DNA of 64,000 nucleotides from Nostoc foliaceum FACHB-393 (GCF_014698505.1 NZ_JACJTD010000018.1:82381-146380), one strand, 5' to 3'; positions 9,473 through 18,853 are shown, numbered from the stretch's first letter. The notes: generated from the sequence alone by a model not told the origin. Numbers and translations: made by a program.

Positions 9473-10102
9473 ATGCAAATTCCTCATTTCCCGGAAGCTA
9501 ATCACCCGCTGGTGAAGTCGCTGTTCCATCACAGTGACCATGAACTACTGACTCTGTTTCAGCAAAATCCAGATGCTGGAAAGTACTTTACGGTGATTTT
9601 TTGCCGCTATAGTCCCATAGTGTATACCTTAATTCGGCATTCGGCGCGATCGCCTGTGCAAGCAGATTATCTGTTTGCCCTCACTTGGCGGCATATCTAT
9701 TACGAACTTGGTGGGCTAAATTTAACAGACTCTGAATCAGGCGAGGAAGCTTTAACCATGCAAAATTGGTTAATTAATATGACAGCTTTCTGTATTAACG
9801 AGATTAAGCTACCACCCACAGAAGCAATTCATTATTCTCTGCAAGCAACTTCGCCGCCGCTATGGTGCTATGTAGAACAAGCATTAGATCAACTACCACC
9901 TGTTTTGCGATTAATCGTGTTAATGGCTCAAACTTTCCACTGGAGCGAAACTAGAATCGCTGCCTATCTGCAAGCTGAAGGAGAAGCGATCGCTCCTAAC
10001 GAAGTAGCCAATTTTCTTCAGGAAGGCTATCGTATGCTAGAGGACAAATTACCCACAGATATCCGCACTATATACTTTGGAGAAGATTTAACGCCATCTT
10101 GA
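9473..10102 (+). CDS. Divergent ECF-like sigma-70 family protein
   Basis: A 209-residue soluble protein with a helical N-terminal region resembling sigma region 2 (DHELLTLFQQNPDAGKYF, RYSPIVYTLIRHSARSPVQADYLFALTW; about residues 22-75). The C-terminal part resembles sigma region 4 (ALDQLPPVLRLIVLMA then a putative helix-turn-helix ETRIAAYLQAEGEAIAPNEVANFLQEGYRMLEDKLP; about 142-195). Both matches are weak compared with a canonical ECF factor, and the usual DLTQEVF core of region 2.2 is not recognisable. It could therefore be a sigma-like regulator rather than a working sigma factor. No anti-sigma gene is adjacent; a TPR protein gene follows 98 bases downstream in the same direction and may be co-transcribed. 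Confidence 0.55.
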   Translation: MQIPHFPEANHPLVKSLFHHSDHELLTLFQQNPDAGKYFTVIFCRYSPIVYTLIRHSARSPVQADYLFALTWRHIYYELGGLNLTDSESGEEALTMQNWLINMTAFCINEIKLPPTEAIHYSLQATSPPLWCYVEQALDQLPPVLRLIVLMAQTFHWSETRIAAYLQAEGEAIAPNEVANFLQEGYRMLEDKLPTDIRTIYFGEDLTPS

Positions 10103-10200
10103 TTTAAGTATAAATGCGTATAGTATCTGTCTTCAATTTAAAAACTTAAAACTTCTTCTTAGACCTTCTACTTAAACCCGCAACTTTAGGGGTAATTTTT

Positions 10201-11283
10201 ATGAAACAAAGGCTTGTATTTCCCAGGCAAAAGGTAGGCTTAATTTGTGTAGGTGCGATTTCTCATCGCCAAGTACTTTTACACAGCTTTTTACTATTTA
10301 CTTTTTTCGTGAGTCCGATAGCTGCGGGTGCGGTTGATATTACACAACAACTCCATCGCCCTTTAAATAGTTCCGTTGGGCGACAGTCAAGAGATGAAGC
10401 AGACAGCTTGCTGCGTATCGGTGAACAACAATATGCTTCAGGATATGCCGATAAAACAATTGCATCGTCCTTGCGGGCGCTGGAACTTTATCACTCAATT
10501 GGCGACCTGAAAGCACAAGGTCTGACTTACAATTTGCTTGCTAAGGCTTATGTGCAGCTAGGCAGTTTAAAAGAGGCGGAAGATTCTTTACGACGAGGAT
10601 TAGCGATCGCTCGTGATACTAAAGACTTTCAAACTCAGGTTTTTGTGCTCAACAATATCGGTACATTTCTGCTGCAACTAGGAGAATTTGCTGCTGCTGG
10701 CAAAACTGTTGAAGATGCACTCACAATTGCTCACAATGTTAAAAATATTGAAGGCGAAGGACTGTCTTTGAGTAATTTAGGATTAGTAGCAGCTAGGTTG
10801 GGAGATTATAACAAGGCGATTAAATTGTATGAAAATGCTTTAATTTTTCGCCGTCAGACTGGCAATGCTATCGGTGAAGCAAATACCTTAAATAATTTAG
10901 GAGATGCTTACTTAGCATCTGGAAATTATCGAGATACCATTAGCACTTATGGGGTAGCAATGCGGATAGCTAAAACTAACCGCGATCGCACTAATGAATT
11001 ACGAGCAATTGACGGTTTAGTTACTGCTCACACTGCTGTCGGACGCTACGAACGGGCTTTTGATTTACTAGAGCAACGTTTAGCACTCGCTAAAGAATTG
11101 CAAAATTTGCGAGAAGAATTAAAATCTTTTGAGTCTTACGCTCAGTTATACAAGCAACAAGGTAATTACCTAACTGCCCGTAATTTTTACGAAAGGGCGA
11201 TTATATTGGCGCGGACATTGGAAGACAGTAAGCAAGAAGTGCAATTGCTAGATCAGCTAACTAAAATGCTTCAGCGAAAGTAG
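10201..11283 (+). CDS. Exported or membrane-anchored TPR repeat protein
   Basis: 360 residues. A hydrophobic segment at about 27-48 (VLLHSFLLFTFFVSPIAAG) looks like a signal peptide or anchor after a long basic N-terminus. The remainder (about 60-355) is a run of tetratricopeptide repeats of the Rapsyn/LGN-like type, for example DLKAQGLTYNLLAKAYVQLG, EGEGLSLSNLGLVAARLG and AIGEANTLNNLGDAYLASG. TPR arrays serve as protein-binding scaffolds; the partner is unknown. It follows the sigma-like gene in the same orientation. TAGGAGT-type repeats lie between it and the convergent gene at 11356. Confidence 0.75.
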   Translation: MKQRLVFPRQKVGLICVGAISHRQVLLHSFLLFTFFVSPIAAGAVDITQQLHRPLNSSVGRQSRDEADSLLRIGEQQYASGYADKTIASSLRALELYHSIGDLKAQGLTYNLLAKAYVQLGSLKEAEDSLRRGLAIARDTKDFQTQVFVLNNIGTFLLQLGEFAAAGKTVEDALTIAHNVKNIEGEGLSLSNLGLVAARLGDYNKAIKLYENALIFRRQTGNAIGEANTLNNLGDAYLASGNYRDTISTYGVAMRIAKTNRDRTNELRAIDGLVTAHTAVGRYERAFDLLEQRLALAKELQNLREELKSFESYAQLYKQQGNYLTARNFYERAIILARTLEDSKQEVQLLDQLTKMLQRK

Positions 11284-11352
11284 GAGTTAGGGTAGAGTTA
11301 GGATTGAAGATTTATTTTACTGTTAACTCCTCACTCCTAACTCCTAACTCTT
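11284..11352. repeat. TAGGAGT heptamer-derived inverted tract between convergent genes
   Basis: GTAGGAGTTAGGGTAGAGTTAGG on the left and AACTCCTCACTCCTAACTCCTAACT on the right (each written here only as a description of the repeat, at 11281-11304 and 11326-11349) form long complementary arms around an A/T-rich centre. It probably terminates both convergent genes. Confidence 0.55.
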
Positions 11353-11355
11353 CGA

Positions 11356-12024
11356 TTAATTCAAGAACACTGAACCGTTTTGTTCAATTCTCATAGCACT
11401 TCTACCCTGTGCTGGATCAGTGGCTTCGTTAAATGTAACTGCCAAATTTCCTGCTTCTGATGAAGGTTGTGGAGTTACCGTCAGTTGTCCGCCATCTTCT
11501 CGTTGGAATGTCACCGTTACTGGTGCGTTTAGACCTCGCAGTGTTACATCTGACTTACCTTGTAGCGATCGCGGTGCTGTATCGCCAATTACTTGGTAGG
11601 TTACATTAGCCGCAGTGTCATTCACCAACTTGATATTGACTGCACCATTTGCCAGTGCGATCGTAATGCTGGGTGCTTGTTGTTGACTAGGCAAAGGTGG
11701 TTGACTTACGGAAGCCCTTGGTGAACTAACGGGTGCTTCACCGCCAACACCTAATCTTGTTTGGTCTTGTGATGGGGTCGCAGGGACGGGCAGAAGCCCT
11801 TGGGCTGCTAATCTTTGAGTTAGCGCATTAGGAGGACATCCTTGTGGTACCACAACCCGACTGTTATGTGGTTCTTCGTAGAAAATCCTAGGACAAGGGT
11901 TAACCTTGGGAGTAGATTCTTGTGCTACTACTTGAGGAATTGCTGGCAGACTAATTAGTAATCCTCCACAAATAGCACCAAATAACTCAGCAGACTTCCT
12001 AAATTTTTTAGACTTCATATTCAT
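11356..12024 (-). CDS. Secreted protein of unknown function
   Basis: About 222 residues starting at MNMKSKKF (12024; the in-frame codon at 12051 would add nine residues without signal character). Residues 1-35 form a signal peptide ending around QVVAQE. The mature protein has a cysteine pair region (NPCPRIFYEEPHN...VVPQGCPPN), a Pro/Ser/Gln-rich linker (about 85-120), and a C-terminal beta-rich domain (ITIALANGAVNIKLVNDTAANVTYQVIGDT...LRGLNAPVTVTFQREDGGQLTV) that reads like an Ig-like or sandwich fold. I do not recognise the family. Probably periplasmic or cell-surface. Confidence 0.6.
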   Translation of the reverse strand: MNMKSKKFRKSAELFGAICGGLLISLPAIPQVVAQESTPKVNPCPRIFYEEPHNSRVVVPQGCPPNALTQRLAAQGLLPVPATPSQDQTRLGVGGEAPVSSPRASVSQPPLPSQQQAPSITIALANGAVNIKLVNDTAANVTYQVIGDTAPRSLQGKSDVTLRGLNAPVTVTFQREDGGQLTVTPQPSSEAGNLAVTFNEATDPAQGRSAMRIEQNGSVFLN

Positions 12025-12388
12025 TGATTGACTCCAACTAATAACAATCACATTATTTATTGTAAGAATTGTTAAATAAAAATAATAAGACTTTATCTGT
12101 AATTTATGCCTTCAATATTAACGATTAATTCTAATTTTTGTATCTAGCCAAAGACTAAAAAATTAGACATAACTATTTCATTCCTAAGACTGAAACAGCT
12201 AAATCATTAGTATTAAATTCAATAATTAACCAACATCATAATATTGTTCTGTTCAAGTAAAGAAGGAGGAGTCAAAATATCAAACTGTGGCAATTCAATA
12301 AATGGCTAAATATTGCAGATGTTGTTCTACGTAGTAAATTTCTTTAATTTTCTACATCTATCACAGGAAACAAAAATTTCTTGCCAAA
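12025..12388. other. AT-rich intergenic gap; no gene seen
   Basis: About 360 bases between two minus-strand genes. It should contain the promoter of the secreted-protein gene. There is no long frame and no strong hairpin. Confidence 0.45.
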
Positions 12389-13897
12389 TTAAGACTCAAG
12401 AGTTATTGGTAAAGTGACAGTAAAAGTTGTGCCAATGCCTTGGATACTTTCAACTTGAATATGACCTTGATGATGTTCGACAATAGCTTGAGCGATCGCT
12501 AATCCCAATCCTGAACCAGTAGCACTGGCTGTAGCTGTATTTCCAGTCCTATGAGTCCGTGCCGGATCTACCCGATAAAAGCGGTCAAACAAGCGTGGTA
12601 GTGCTTCCGCTGGAATTCCAACTCCGGTATCAGTCACTTTAACTTGTAACTGGGCACTGGTGTAACGTAGTCCAGAAACACGATTTATTCCCTCTATCCG
12701 CGCCAATTCTACTTTCACCCGTCCACGTGCTGGAGTGTAATGCAAGGCGTTAGCAATCAAATTTGTAAACAACCGCACCAGTTGATCCCAATTACCCACA
12801 AGGGTAAACCAATTTTCCAGTAATTCGGGGCTAGTTTCGGAAGCAGGAGGATCAACTAAGTCCAGAGAAAGGGCGATTTCTTTTTCAGGGACTAACAATT
12901 CTTGTTCTTCAACTACCTCCATCAGCAAGGCATCTAGCGGACAAGGTGAAAAAGTTTCTTTGCTAATACCACTATCCTGTCGTGCTAAGAAGAGTAAGTC
13001 ATTGACTAACTTACCCAAACGCTGCGTTAACCGTTCCACCACCTTTAACTGTTGTCGATACTGCAAAGAAGTAGTCGCTTCTATCTCTGCTAAATCCAAG
13101 TCAGCAAGGGCGACTTGCACATTGGTTTGAATCAAAGTAATGGGACTTCTAAGTTCATGAGAAGCATCAGCAGTAAATTGTTTGAGGCGTTGGTAGGACT
13201 CGCCTACAGGTTCCATCGCTTTACCCGAAAGAAACCAGCCACTTGCACCTACAGAAAGCACCATTAACGCAATACCTAGCGCCAAATCAAAAATTAACTG
13301 GCGACTGGGTTTGGTGACTTCAAACCAGGGATGACTAACACGCAGATATCCTAATACTTGCCGTCCTACTTCCACCCGTTGGGTAACTTGCCGTAATAAC
13401 AGTGCAGAGTTTTGAGTGGGGAGTGGGGAGTAGGGAGAGACTCGATTAATCGCGTCTGTACTGGGAAGTTTATCATCTTTGCCTTTTTCTTTCTCTGGCC
13501 TAATTACGCGCACAGTTTCACCAGTGCGGTTGGCATGAATGGGAATATTTAGAGGTTCGGATAGCGTTGACCAAAGTAATTCACCAGTTGGACTAAACCA
13601 TTCTAGGTCAATGTGGTCATCTTCTACGGTGTCTGCATTATCACGAAAACTGGCTTCTAAATTAATGCGAACTTTATCTGCATCAGCATTAATTGGCTCA
13701 AATATAAGCGTAGATGCACAACGGCTTGTTGTAAGACAACGCTCCACTATTTCCACTACATGGTTAAGAGTATCATCAATCCGCTCAATCAGTGTGCTGC
13801 GGACGTATAAATAAACGCCACTAGCAAACAGTAGCAGTAATACGGCAGTGACGGCAGTGTACCAAATTGCAAGACGGCGGCGAGTAGCTTGAAACAT
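12389..13897 (-). CDS. Orphan sensor histidine kinase (two-transmembrane, HisKA/HATPase_c)
   Basis: About 502 residues. The first transmembrane helix is at about 9-29 (LAIWYTAVTAVLLLLFASGVYLYV). A periplasmic sensor region of about 170 residues includes an insertion of low-complexity Pro/Ser/Lys sequence. The second helix is at about 202-225. The HisKA H-box FTADASHELRSPITLIQ follows, then the N-box (LFTNLIANALHYTP), G1 (VTDTGVGIP), F-box (LFDRFYRVD) and G2 (GSGLGLAIAQAI), all intact. This architecture resembles the RppB/NrsS-type kinases of cyanobacteria. No response regulator is adjacent, so the partner is encoded elsewhere. A GTG at 13906 and the ATG at 13897 are both possible starts. Confidence 0.88.
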   Translation of the reverse strand: MFQATRRRLAIWYTAVTAVLLLLFASGVYLYVRSTLIERIDDTLNHVVEIVERCLTTSRCASTLIFEPINADADKVRINLEASFRDNADTVEDDHIDLEWFSPTGELLWSTLSEPLNIPIHANRTGETVRVIRPEKEKGKDDKLPSTDAINRVSPYSPLPTQNSALLLRQVTQRVEVGRQVLGYLRVSHPWFEVTKPSRQLIFDLALGIALMVLSVGASGWFLSGKAMEPVGESYQRLKQFTADASHELRSPITLIQTNVQVALADLDLAEIEATTSLQYRQQLKVVERLTQRLGKLVNDLLFLARQDSGISKETFSPCPLDALLMEVVEEQELLVPEKEIALSLDLVDPPASETSPELLENWFTLVGNWDQLVRLFTNLIANALHYTPARGRVKVELARIEGINRVSGLRYTSAQLQVKVTDTGVGIPAEALPRLFDRFYRVDPARTHRTGNTATASATGSGLGLAIAQAIVEHHQGHIQVESIQGIGTTFTVTLPITLES

Positions 13898-13906
13898 ATT
13901 TTTCAC

Positions 13907-14336
13907 CCACTTTTTTGACTTAATATCCCCAGATTAAGTGTATATACGGTTAAATTTTAGCTCCCTTTTTTACTTCTGGTGATTTTGCTGAGGTTTAGTT
14001 TTTGCTCAAGAATTACACTCTTGTTGCAGTAAATCTGCTTAATCCTATTTTATTCTTTACAGTCAGGATAAAAAATTGATTTATTTTGACTATCTATATC
14101 GAGATTTACTGAAACCACTGTTGAATGCATCCAAATTAACTAACCAAAAAATCGAGTTTTTTAAATCAAATCATGGATGACTATATAAATTGTTTTTTCA
14201 GATCAAACAACCATAGCCAACCTTCAGTAGCTTGATTTAAATTTTATTTATTTTTGCTTTTGAATCTACCAACCAGCATATTTCTATTGTGGAAACCTGT
14301 AAAATCCCGAACGAAAAGTTTCTTAGCATCTCACTA
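13907..14336. other. Divergent intergenic region, AT-rich; no gene seen
   Basis: About 430 bases separating the histidine kinase (leftward) from the large beta-barrel protein gene (rightward). It must hold both promoters. No convincing frame or strong hairpin is seen. Confidence 0.45.
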
Positions 14337-17249
14337 ATGAGATTAAAGAAAAAGGTAAAAATCCTTGCAATGTGCTTGTTGTCTTCAACAATTCTGTTCA
14401 AACTAATATTAGTCCAATTATCTGCGATCGCATTAGATTTAGACAATCGTAAGAATGTTGAATTAATAGTAGATGATGGTGCGATTACTAGCGTTAAAAA
14501 GTATAGCAAGTTTGACAAAATAGATAATTTGCAAAGCAAAGCACTGTTAAAACAAACTTTAAAAGATGCTAACTCTAACTTACAGAAGATAAAACAGTTA
14601 CATGACTTCACCATAGCTGATGTTATCCCAATTGAAGAATATAAAGTAGAGCCTCCCAAGCCACCTGAGCAAGATGAAGAAGAAACTCAACCAGATACGA
14701 TTAAACCATCAACTCTAAATGAACAGAAACCCTACACAACAACACAACAAATACTAATAGAAAAACTACGCCAAGCTAAAAAGCAACAACAAGTAAATCA
14801 GAAGAAAATAATTATTGATGCTTTGACATTTAGTGCCAATAGGTACCCGTGGATTGTTAACCCTACAGATAACCTTAGTTTTAGACCTCAATTATTTAAA
14901 CCAAATGAAGACGAAAATTATATAGATACGGATTTAAATATCAGATTTTCTGGAGAAAATCAGTTTATTGATAAATTTACCTATGCTAAATTTCCCAAAG
15001 CTGAACAGTTTTACTGGGTTCTTGATAACAATAGATTAGTAATTGAGACTAAGGGTACACAAGCAGGTATTATTGCTCAAGGTAGAGCTTCTGAAAATTA
15101 CACTACCCAAAATATGACATCAACCCAAGGATTTTGGGGTTTACAATCTCTTACGACTTTACCTGTAAATTTTGACGAATTAATCGGTGAAGCTGGAATT
15201 AATGATTTTTCTATAGTTTCTATAGCAGGAGAACTAGTTAATCCTGAAGGAATACCTGCTGGTAGAGTGATAATTAATAGCGGAATTAATCCTGAAGATC
15301 CTAATGTCACAGTTCTGGGAAACATTACACCAATTCTTGGTAGTGGCTCTACTTTGAGTAATGACGGTGGGGGAGCTTTATTTGAATTATTAGATGGTAC
15401 TAATACACCTCGAATTATACAAGCCTTTCCTACCACGAATTTAAAGCCTTTACTAAATGGGGGAAGCGTTAAACTCGAACTAGGCGAAATTATTCCTGAT
15501 TCTGTTCTAGAATCAGCTGGTATTTTATGGGGTAATATTTTGACAGGTGAAGGCTTTGGTTTTACTGCTCCTGTCTCTTCATTACCAGGTATTAAGATTG
15601 CCCAGAGAGACGAATTTGATAATTTTGATTTGTTGAATATAGCAGTCAATCCTTTCTTAACGCCACTAGAGAGAGACTTGTCTTATTTAAATTCTTTATC
15701 TTGGGTATCTTTCGGCAAAAGAGACCCCGTATTTGAAGTTTTATCTGAGACACAAAAAACTTCTAATTGGCACAGGTTATATGTTAACCACCCTCATAAT
15801 CGTACTATTATTCAATACGATCCAAAAGAAATTAGCGCTACTTATTCTAATGTTTTTGCTAGTCCTGGATTATCGATTACAGCTAATTTTAGTGAATTTA
15901 GCATTGATGGTATACAAACAGCTAACTCTACTTTAGGACTGGCATTAGGTGGAATTTTTGAATTTATAAAAATAGATAATATTGACGAAAGTTTAGCAGA
16001 AGCGCGGCAAAGCTTTAAAAACGGAGAAAGTTTTGTTCCCTTAAATACAAAGTCTACACCAGATCAAAGAAGACAAATTAATAATAGAATTAATCGTACT
16101 TTAGCGTATTCTAATGCAGCCAGCAGTCTAGAACAGGTATCTGGAAGTTTTACACTTGAGAGTAAAATTACTCCCAATGACTCTAGTATATTGCAAATAA
16201 GAACAGGAAATCACAAACGCGCAGTTCAATTTTTACAAAGGGATATTGAACTTTTAGATCCAGGTGATACATTCTTTTCAACACTCAGACTTTCTAATGA
16301 GAGATTTGGTCCTCTGACTTTCATAGGAAATCAAATCCCTTTGACTAATACTGATATTAATCCTATTAACGAATCTACCGGTGCTGAAATTATTTTGACT
16401 AACTCTCAAGGGAGACAATTTGTCCAACGATTTAGTTCCGAAGATAACACTATAGTACCAATTCCTGTCCGGACATTTGATTTAGCGTTCGATTATTTTG
16501 AACTCACCAGAGTTGATCTCATAGGTGTGAGCTTTAAAAGCTTTAATGGTTATCTATCTTTACCCTCAGTCGAATTACTAGCTGCGGGTTCTGCTGGTGA
16601 TTTAAACTATAGCGCTAGCTTGGGAACTTGGTTTAATATAAATGCCAACTCAGCGCCTGGAGTTTCTAATAATAATTTAGGGTTAGCAGAACCATCTGTG
16701 GGCATATATGCTAATGTTCTGGTTAATTATATTAAAACTGATGTCCAGTTAGGCTCAAATAAAAAACCTGTAGCTATCAATACTCACGTACCATCCTTAA
16801 AAATTGACTGGAATAGTGCATCAAATAGCAATAATCCTTTTTCTACTGTCTTAAGCTATTACTTTAATCATCAAGAAAGAAATTTAAGTTTTTCTTTAGC
16901 GCCTGCCATAGCTTTTATTCAAGATAATAGTAATGGTGAGTTTCTAGGACTGTTTAGTGGTGAACTTAGTACTAGCACGGGTTTTAATATTAACACCAAC
17001 CTAGAGCTAGGTAAAAATCTTTTTTATGAGTTACAGGGTTTACAAAGGCTCGGCACAAATTTATCTGTTGGTGCTTATATTAAAAATTATTCTACAAGAA
17101 ATCTGGGTTTAAATAGCCGAGTGTCTGGCTTAAACTATGGAGCTATTTTTAGATATAACTTTACCGATAATAATGTTTTTCTAGAATCTAAAATTGGTAC
17201 GGGCGAAAATGGATTTGATCTGCAAATTCAAGGTGGTTATCGATTTTAA
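14337..17249 (+). CDS. Large probable outer-membrane beta-barrel protein, family not recognised
   Basis: 970 residues from the ATG at 14337 (the upstream GTG at 14289 adds 16 residues without signal character). MRLKKKVKILAMCLLSSTILFKLILVQLSAIA is a signal peptide. Residues about 100-160 are Pro/Glu/Gln-rich and charged, possibly a periplasmic or peptidoglycan-spanning linker. The middle holds beta-rich sequence with many Asn/Gly. The last 350 or so residues alternate polar and hydrophobic positions as in a transmembrane barrel, and the chain ends in GGYRF, the terminal aromatic signature recognised by the BAM machinery. No POTRA, usher or LptD motif could be named with confidence. Base composition is more AT-rich than neighbouring core genes. 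Two paralogous small secreted proteins lie just downstream on the opposite strand. Confidence 0.7.
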   Translation: MRLKKKVKILAMCLLSSTILFKLILVQLSAIALDLDNRKNVELIVDDGAITSVKKYSKFDKIDNLQSKALLKQTLKDANSNLQKIKQLHDFTIADVIPIEEYKVEPPKPPEQDEEETQPDTIKPSTLNEQKPYTTTQQILIEKLRQAKKQQQVNQKKIIIDALTFSANRYPWIVNPTDNLSFRPQLFKPNEDENYIDTDLNIRFSGENQFIDKFTYAKFPKAEQFYWVLDNNRLVIETKGTQAGIIAQGRASENYTTQNMTSTQGFWGLQSLTTLPVNFDELIGEAGINDFSIVSIAGELVNPEGIPAGRVIINSGINPEDPNVTVLGNITPILGSGSTLSNDGGGALFELLDGTNTPRIIQAFPTTNLKPLLNGGSVKLELGEIIPDSVLESAGILWGNILTGEGFGFTAPVSSLPGIKIAQRDEFDNFDLLNIAVNPFLTPLERDLSYLNSLSWVSFGKRDPVFEVLSETQKTSNWHRLYVNHPHNRTIIQYDPKEISATYSNVFASPGLSITANFSEFSIDGIQTANSTLGLALGGIFEFIKIDNIDESLAEARQSFKNGESFVPLNTKSTPDQRRQINNRINRTLAYSNAASSLEQVSGSFTLESKITPNDSSILQIRTGNHKRAVQFLQRDIELLDPGDTFFSTLRLSNERFGPLTFIGNQIPLTNTDINPINESTGAEIILTNSQGRQFVQRFSSEDNTIVPIPVRTFDLAFDYFELTRVDLIGVSFKSFNGYLSLPSVELLAAGSAGDLNYSASLGTWFNINANSAPGVSNNNLGLAEPSVGIYANVLVNYIKTDVQLGSNKKPVAINTHVPSLKIDWNSASNSNNPFSTVLSYYFNHQERNLSFSLAPAIAFIQDNSNGEFLGLFSGELSTSTGFNINTNLELGKNLFYELQGLQRLGTNLSVGAYIKNYSTRNLGLNSRVSGLNYGAIFRYNFTDNNVFLESKIGTGENGFDLQIQGGYRF

Positions 17250-17343
17250 AGGCACAGGGCAAGAGGCAATTAATACTTTTCCTATTGCCCCAAAAATCCT
17301 CATGTTCGTAGATGCAGCCACGAGATTAATATAGTTTTTTCAA

Positions 17344-17787
17344 CTATTCTAAAGCCCCTAAGCCGTTAGTGCTGTTGATTGCCTGAATGAGAGATGCTGC
17401 ATCGGGAATTGATGCTGGATTATTGACTGTTTGTAAAGTTGGATTCAAAAGCGAATTATTATTATTTGTGATTATTTCACTTGCTGTTCCTACTGTGAGA
17501 GATAAAGAAGTTATTCTTTCATTAGTTGCTCCAATATTTGTAAAAGTAGGCGTTATTGTTAAAGTCGTGTTTGTGCCAGGATTTAAAAAATTATTACTAA
17601 CAGGTAAGGACAGTTCACCACTAACACTTTGATAAGCGCCGGAAGGTGAAACTATAGAAACAGCACCACGCGCCACAGCTTGTTGTGCATGTACTGGCGC
17701 TGTAATTAAATTGCCTACACTGATAAAACCCAGCAAGCAAAGGCTTCTTTTGATAGTTAGAGGTAATTTACGAAACAGGCTATACAT
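17344..17787 (-). CDS. Small secreted protein, paralogue A
   Basis: About 147 residues from the ATG at 17787, which has GAGGAG ten bases upstream; an ATG at 17805 is in frame. It has a signal peptide ending near APVHAQ. The mature domain begins AVARGAVSIVSPSGAYQSVSGELSLP, which aligns with the protein at 18443 (AAARGAVTIVRPSGSSLSVSAELTAP). The C-terminal ends also match (DAASLIQAINS...LE and DIATLVRAANGGLE). The middle is beta-rich and Thr/Asn-rich. No known family is recognised. Convergent with the beta-barrel gene, 95 bases away. It could be a surface or secreted subunit handled by that barrel, which is inference from position and duplication only. Confidence 0.65.
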   Translation of the reverse strand: MYSLFRKLPLTIKRSLCLLGFISVGNLITAPVHAQQAVARGAVSIVSPSGAYQSVSGELSLPVSNNFLNPGTNTTLTITPTFTNIGATNERITSLSLTVGTASEIITNNNNSLLNPTLQTVNNPASIPDAASLIQAINSTNGLGALE

Positions 17788-18062
17788 AATTAATCTACTC
17801 CTCATGCTCTTTTAGATTTGCATGAGCAATATAGCCGTAACTTCCTAGAAAATTTGATTGCTAGACTACTAAAATTTGGTATAAGGATTAACACTTAGTA
17901 AATAAAGTCAAAGAGCAAAGGGAAAAAGGCAATAGTAATTATTGCGTTATTGTCTTGTGCCGATTGCCTTTTAGCTTCTGCCGATTGCCTGTTGTCTCTT
18001 GCCTATTGCCTAATTTAAAAGATTTAGTGAAGTATCTATTTAAACAATATCAAAAATATCAA

Positions 18063-18091
18063 AAGCCCGATTTCTTCAAGAAATCGGGCTT
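18063..18091. repeat. 14-bp-arm palindrome (AAGCCCGATTTCTT type)
   Basis: AAGCCCGATTTCTT (18063-18076) and its exact complement (18078-18091) flank a single central base. It has the look of a dispersed palindromic element of filamentous cyanobacteria. Confidence 0.7.
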
Positions 18092-18124
18092 ATATGGTAA
18101 TATAGTGGATAAGTTTGGAATACC

Positions 18125-18160
18125 GCCCCTCAACTACATTCAAGGGGCTGTATTTTTTTA
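18125..18160 (+). terminator. Orphan terminator-like hairpin
   Basis: GCCCCT (18125-18130) pairs with AGGGGC (18143-18148), followed by TGTATTTTTTTA. No plus-strand gene ends close upstream. Confidence 0.4.
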
Positions 18161-18442
18161 TTCAATCTGTTATGTCTCACTCGCTCTCTACCTTATCCCG
18201 CATCAAAACTATGGATATAGGTAAAGGAAAGTCTGTCAAAGAGTCGATTTGCGTATTACCAAATATTTTGCTGCAAATGCCTAGCGTGTTAATGTCACAG
18301 TTGTTTTGTCTCAACTGATGGCAACACTTTCTCAAACAACACCCAAAAAGACATTGAAAATCAACGCAAGGTGTGAAAGCATCTAGACTAAAAGCCGATC
18401 GCTTTTTACACTATCGTGATTCTCTATCAGGTAACAATAAGT

Positions 18443-18853
18443 CTATTCTAAACCGCCATTAGCTGCTCTGACAAGGGTTGCTATATCTACAACATCTGTA
18501 AAAGCACCGGCATCAATAGCTGCTGCAATAGCTGCTTCGATTGTGGCACTAGGCGGTGAAGTTAGGGTTATAACTGCACCTGGATCTATTGTGAAAGTAT
18601 CCACAGCTTCATCATTTCCACCTATAACACCAGTATATGTAGGTGTAACAACTAATGTTGGCCCGGTAAAATAGGCACCAGAAGGTGCAGTTAACTCAGC
18701 ACTGACGCTGAGAGAAGAACCTGATGGTCTAACGATTGTAACCGCACCACGAGCAGCAGCATCTCCTGCATTTGCAGGTGCCGCAAAGAAATTACCAATG
18801 CCAACCAAACCTAATACACAAACACTGCCTTTGATAATTGTAGATAGTTTCAT
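18443..18853 (-). CDS. Small secreted protein, paralogue B
   Basis: 136 residues. An AAGGAG site lies about 11 bases before the ATG. It has a signal peptide (MKLSTIIKGSVCVLGLVGIGNFFAAPANA, with the cleavage motif ANA). The mature part opens with DAAARGAVTIVRPSG and has beta-rich repeats (LVVTPTYTG, FTIDPGAVITL), an Ala/Ile-rich stretch near the end and the same terminal pattern as paralogue A. Serial duplication and the common orientation suggest both products work with the same partner. Family and function are unknown. Confidence 0.65.
   Translation of the reverse strand: MKLSTIIKGSVCVLGLVGIGNFFAAPANAGDAAARGAVTIVRPSGSSLSVSAELTAPSGAYFTGPTLVVTPTYTGVIGGNDEAVDTFTIDPGAVITLTSPPSATIEAAIAAAIDAGAFTDVVDIATLVRAANGGLE

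Larger units (their letters stand above)
17806..18442. other. Repeat-rich gap between the two small paralogues
   Basis: Contains a TGCCTATTGCCGATTGCC-like heptamer tract (about 17925-18012), a near-perfect palindrome at 18063-18091 and a terminator-like hairpin at 18125. Open frames within it are short and look non-coding. Confidence 0.5.

Noticed and set aside
15098..15649. 183-codon minus-strand frame inside the beta-barrel gene
   Set aside because: Antisense to a long coherent exported protein; amino-acid order looks like a shadow.
14337..17249. LptD-type or usher assignment for the large barrel protein
   Set aside because: No LptD, POTRA or usher motif could be pointed to; kept as an unnamed probable outer-membrane protein.
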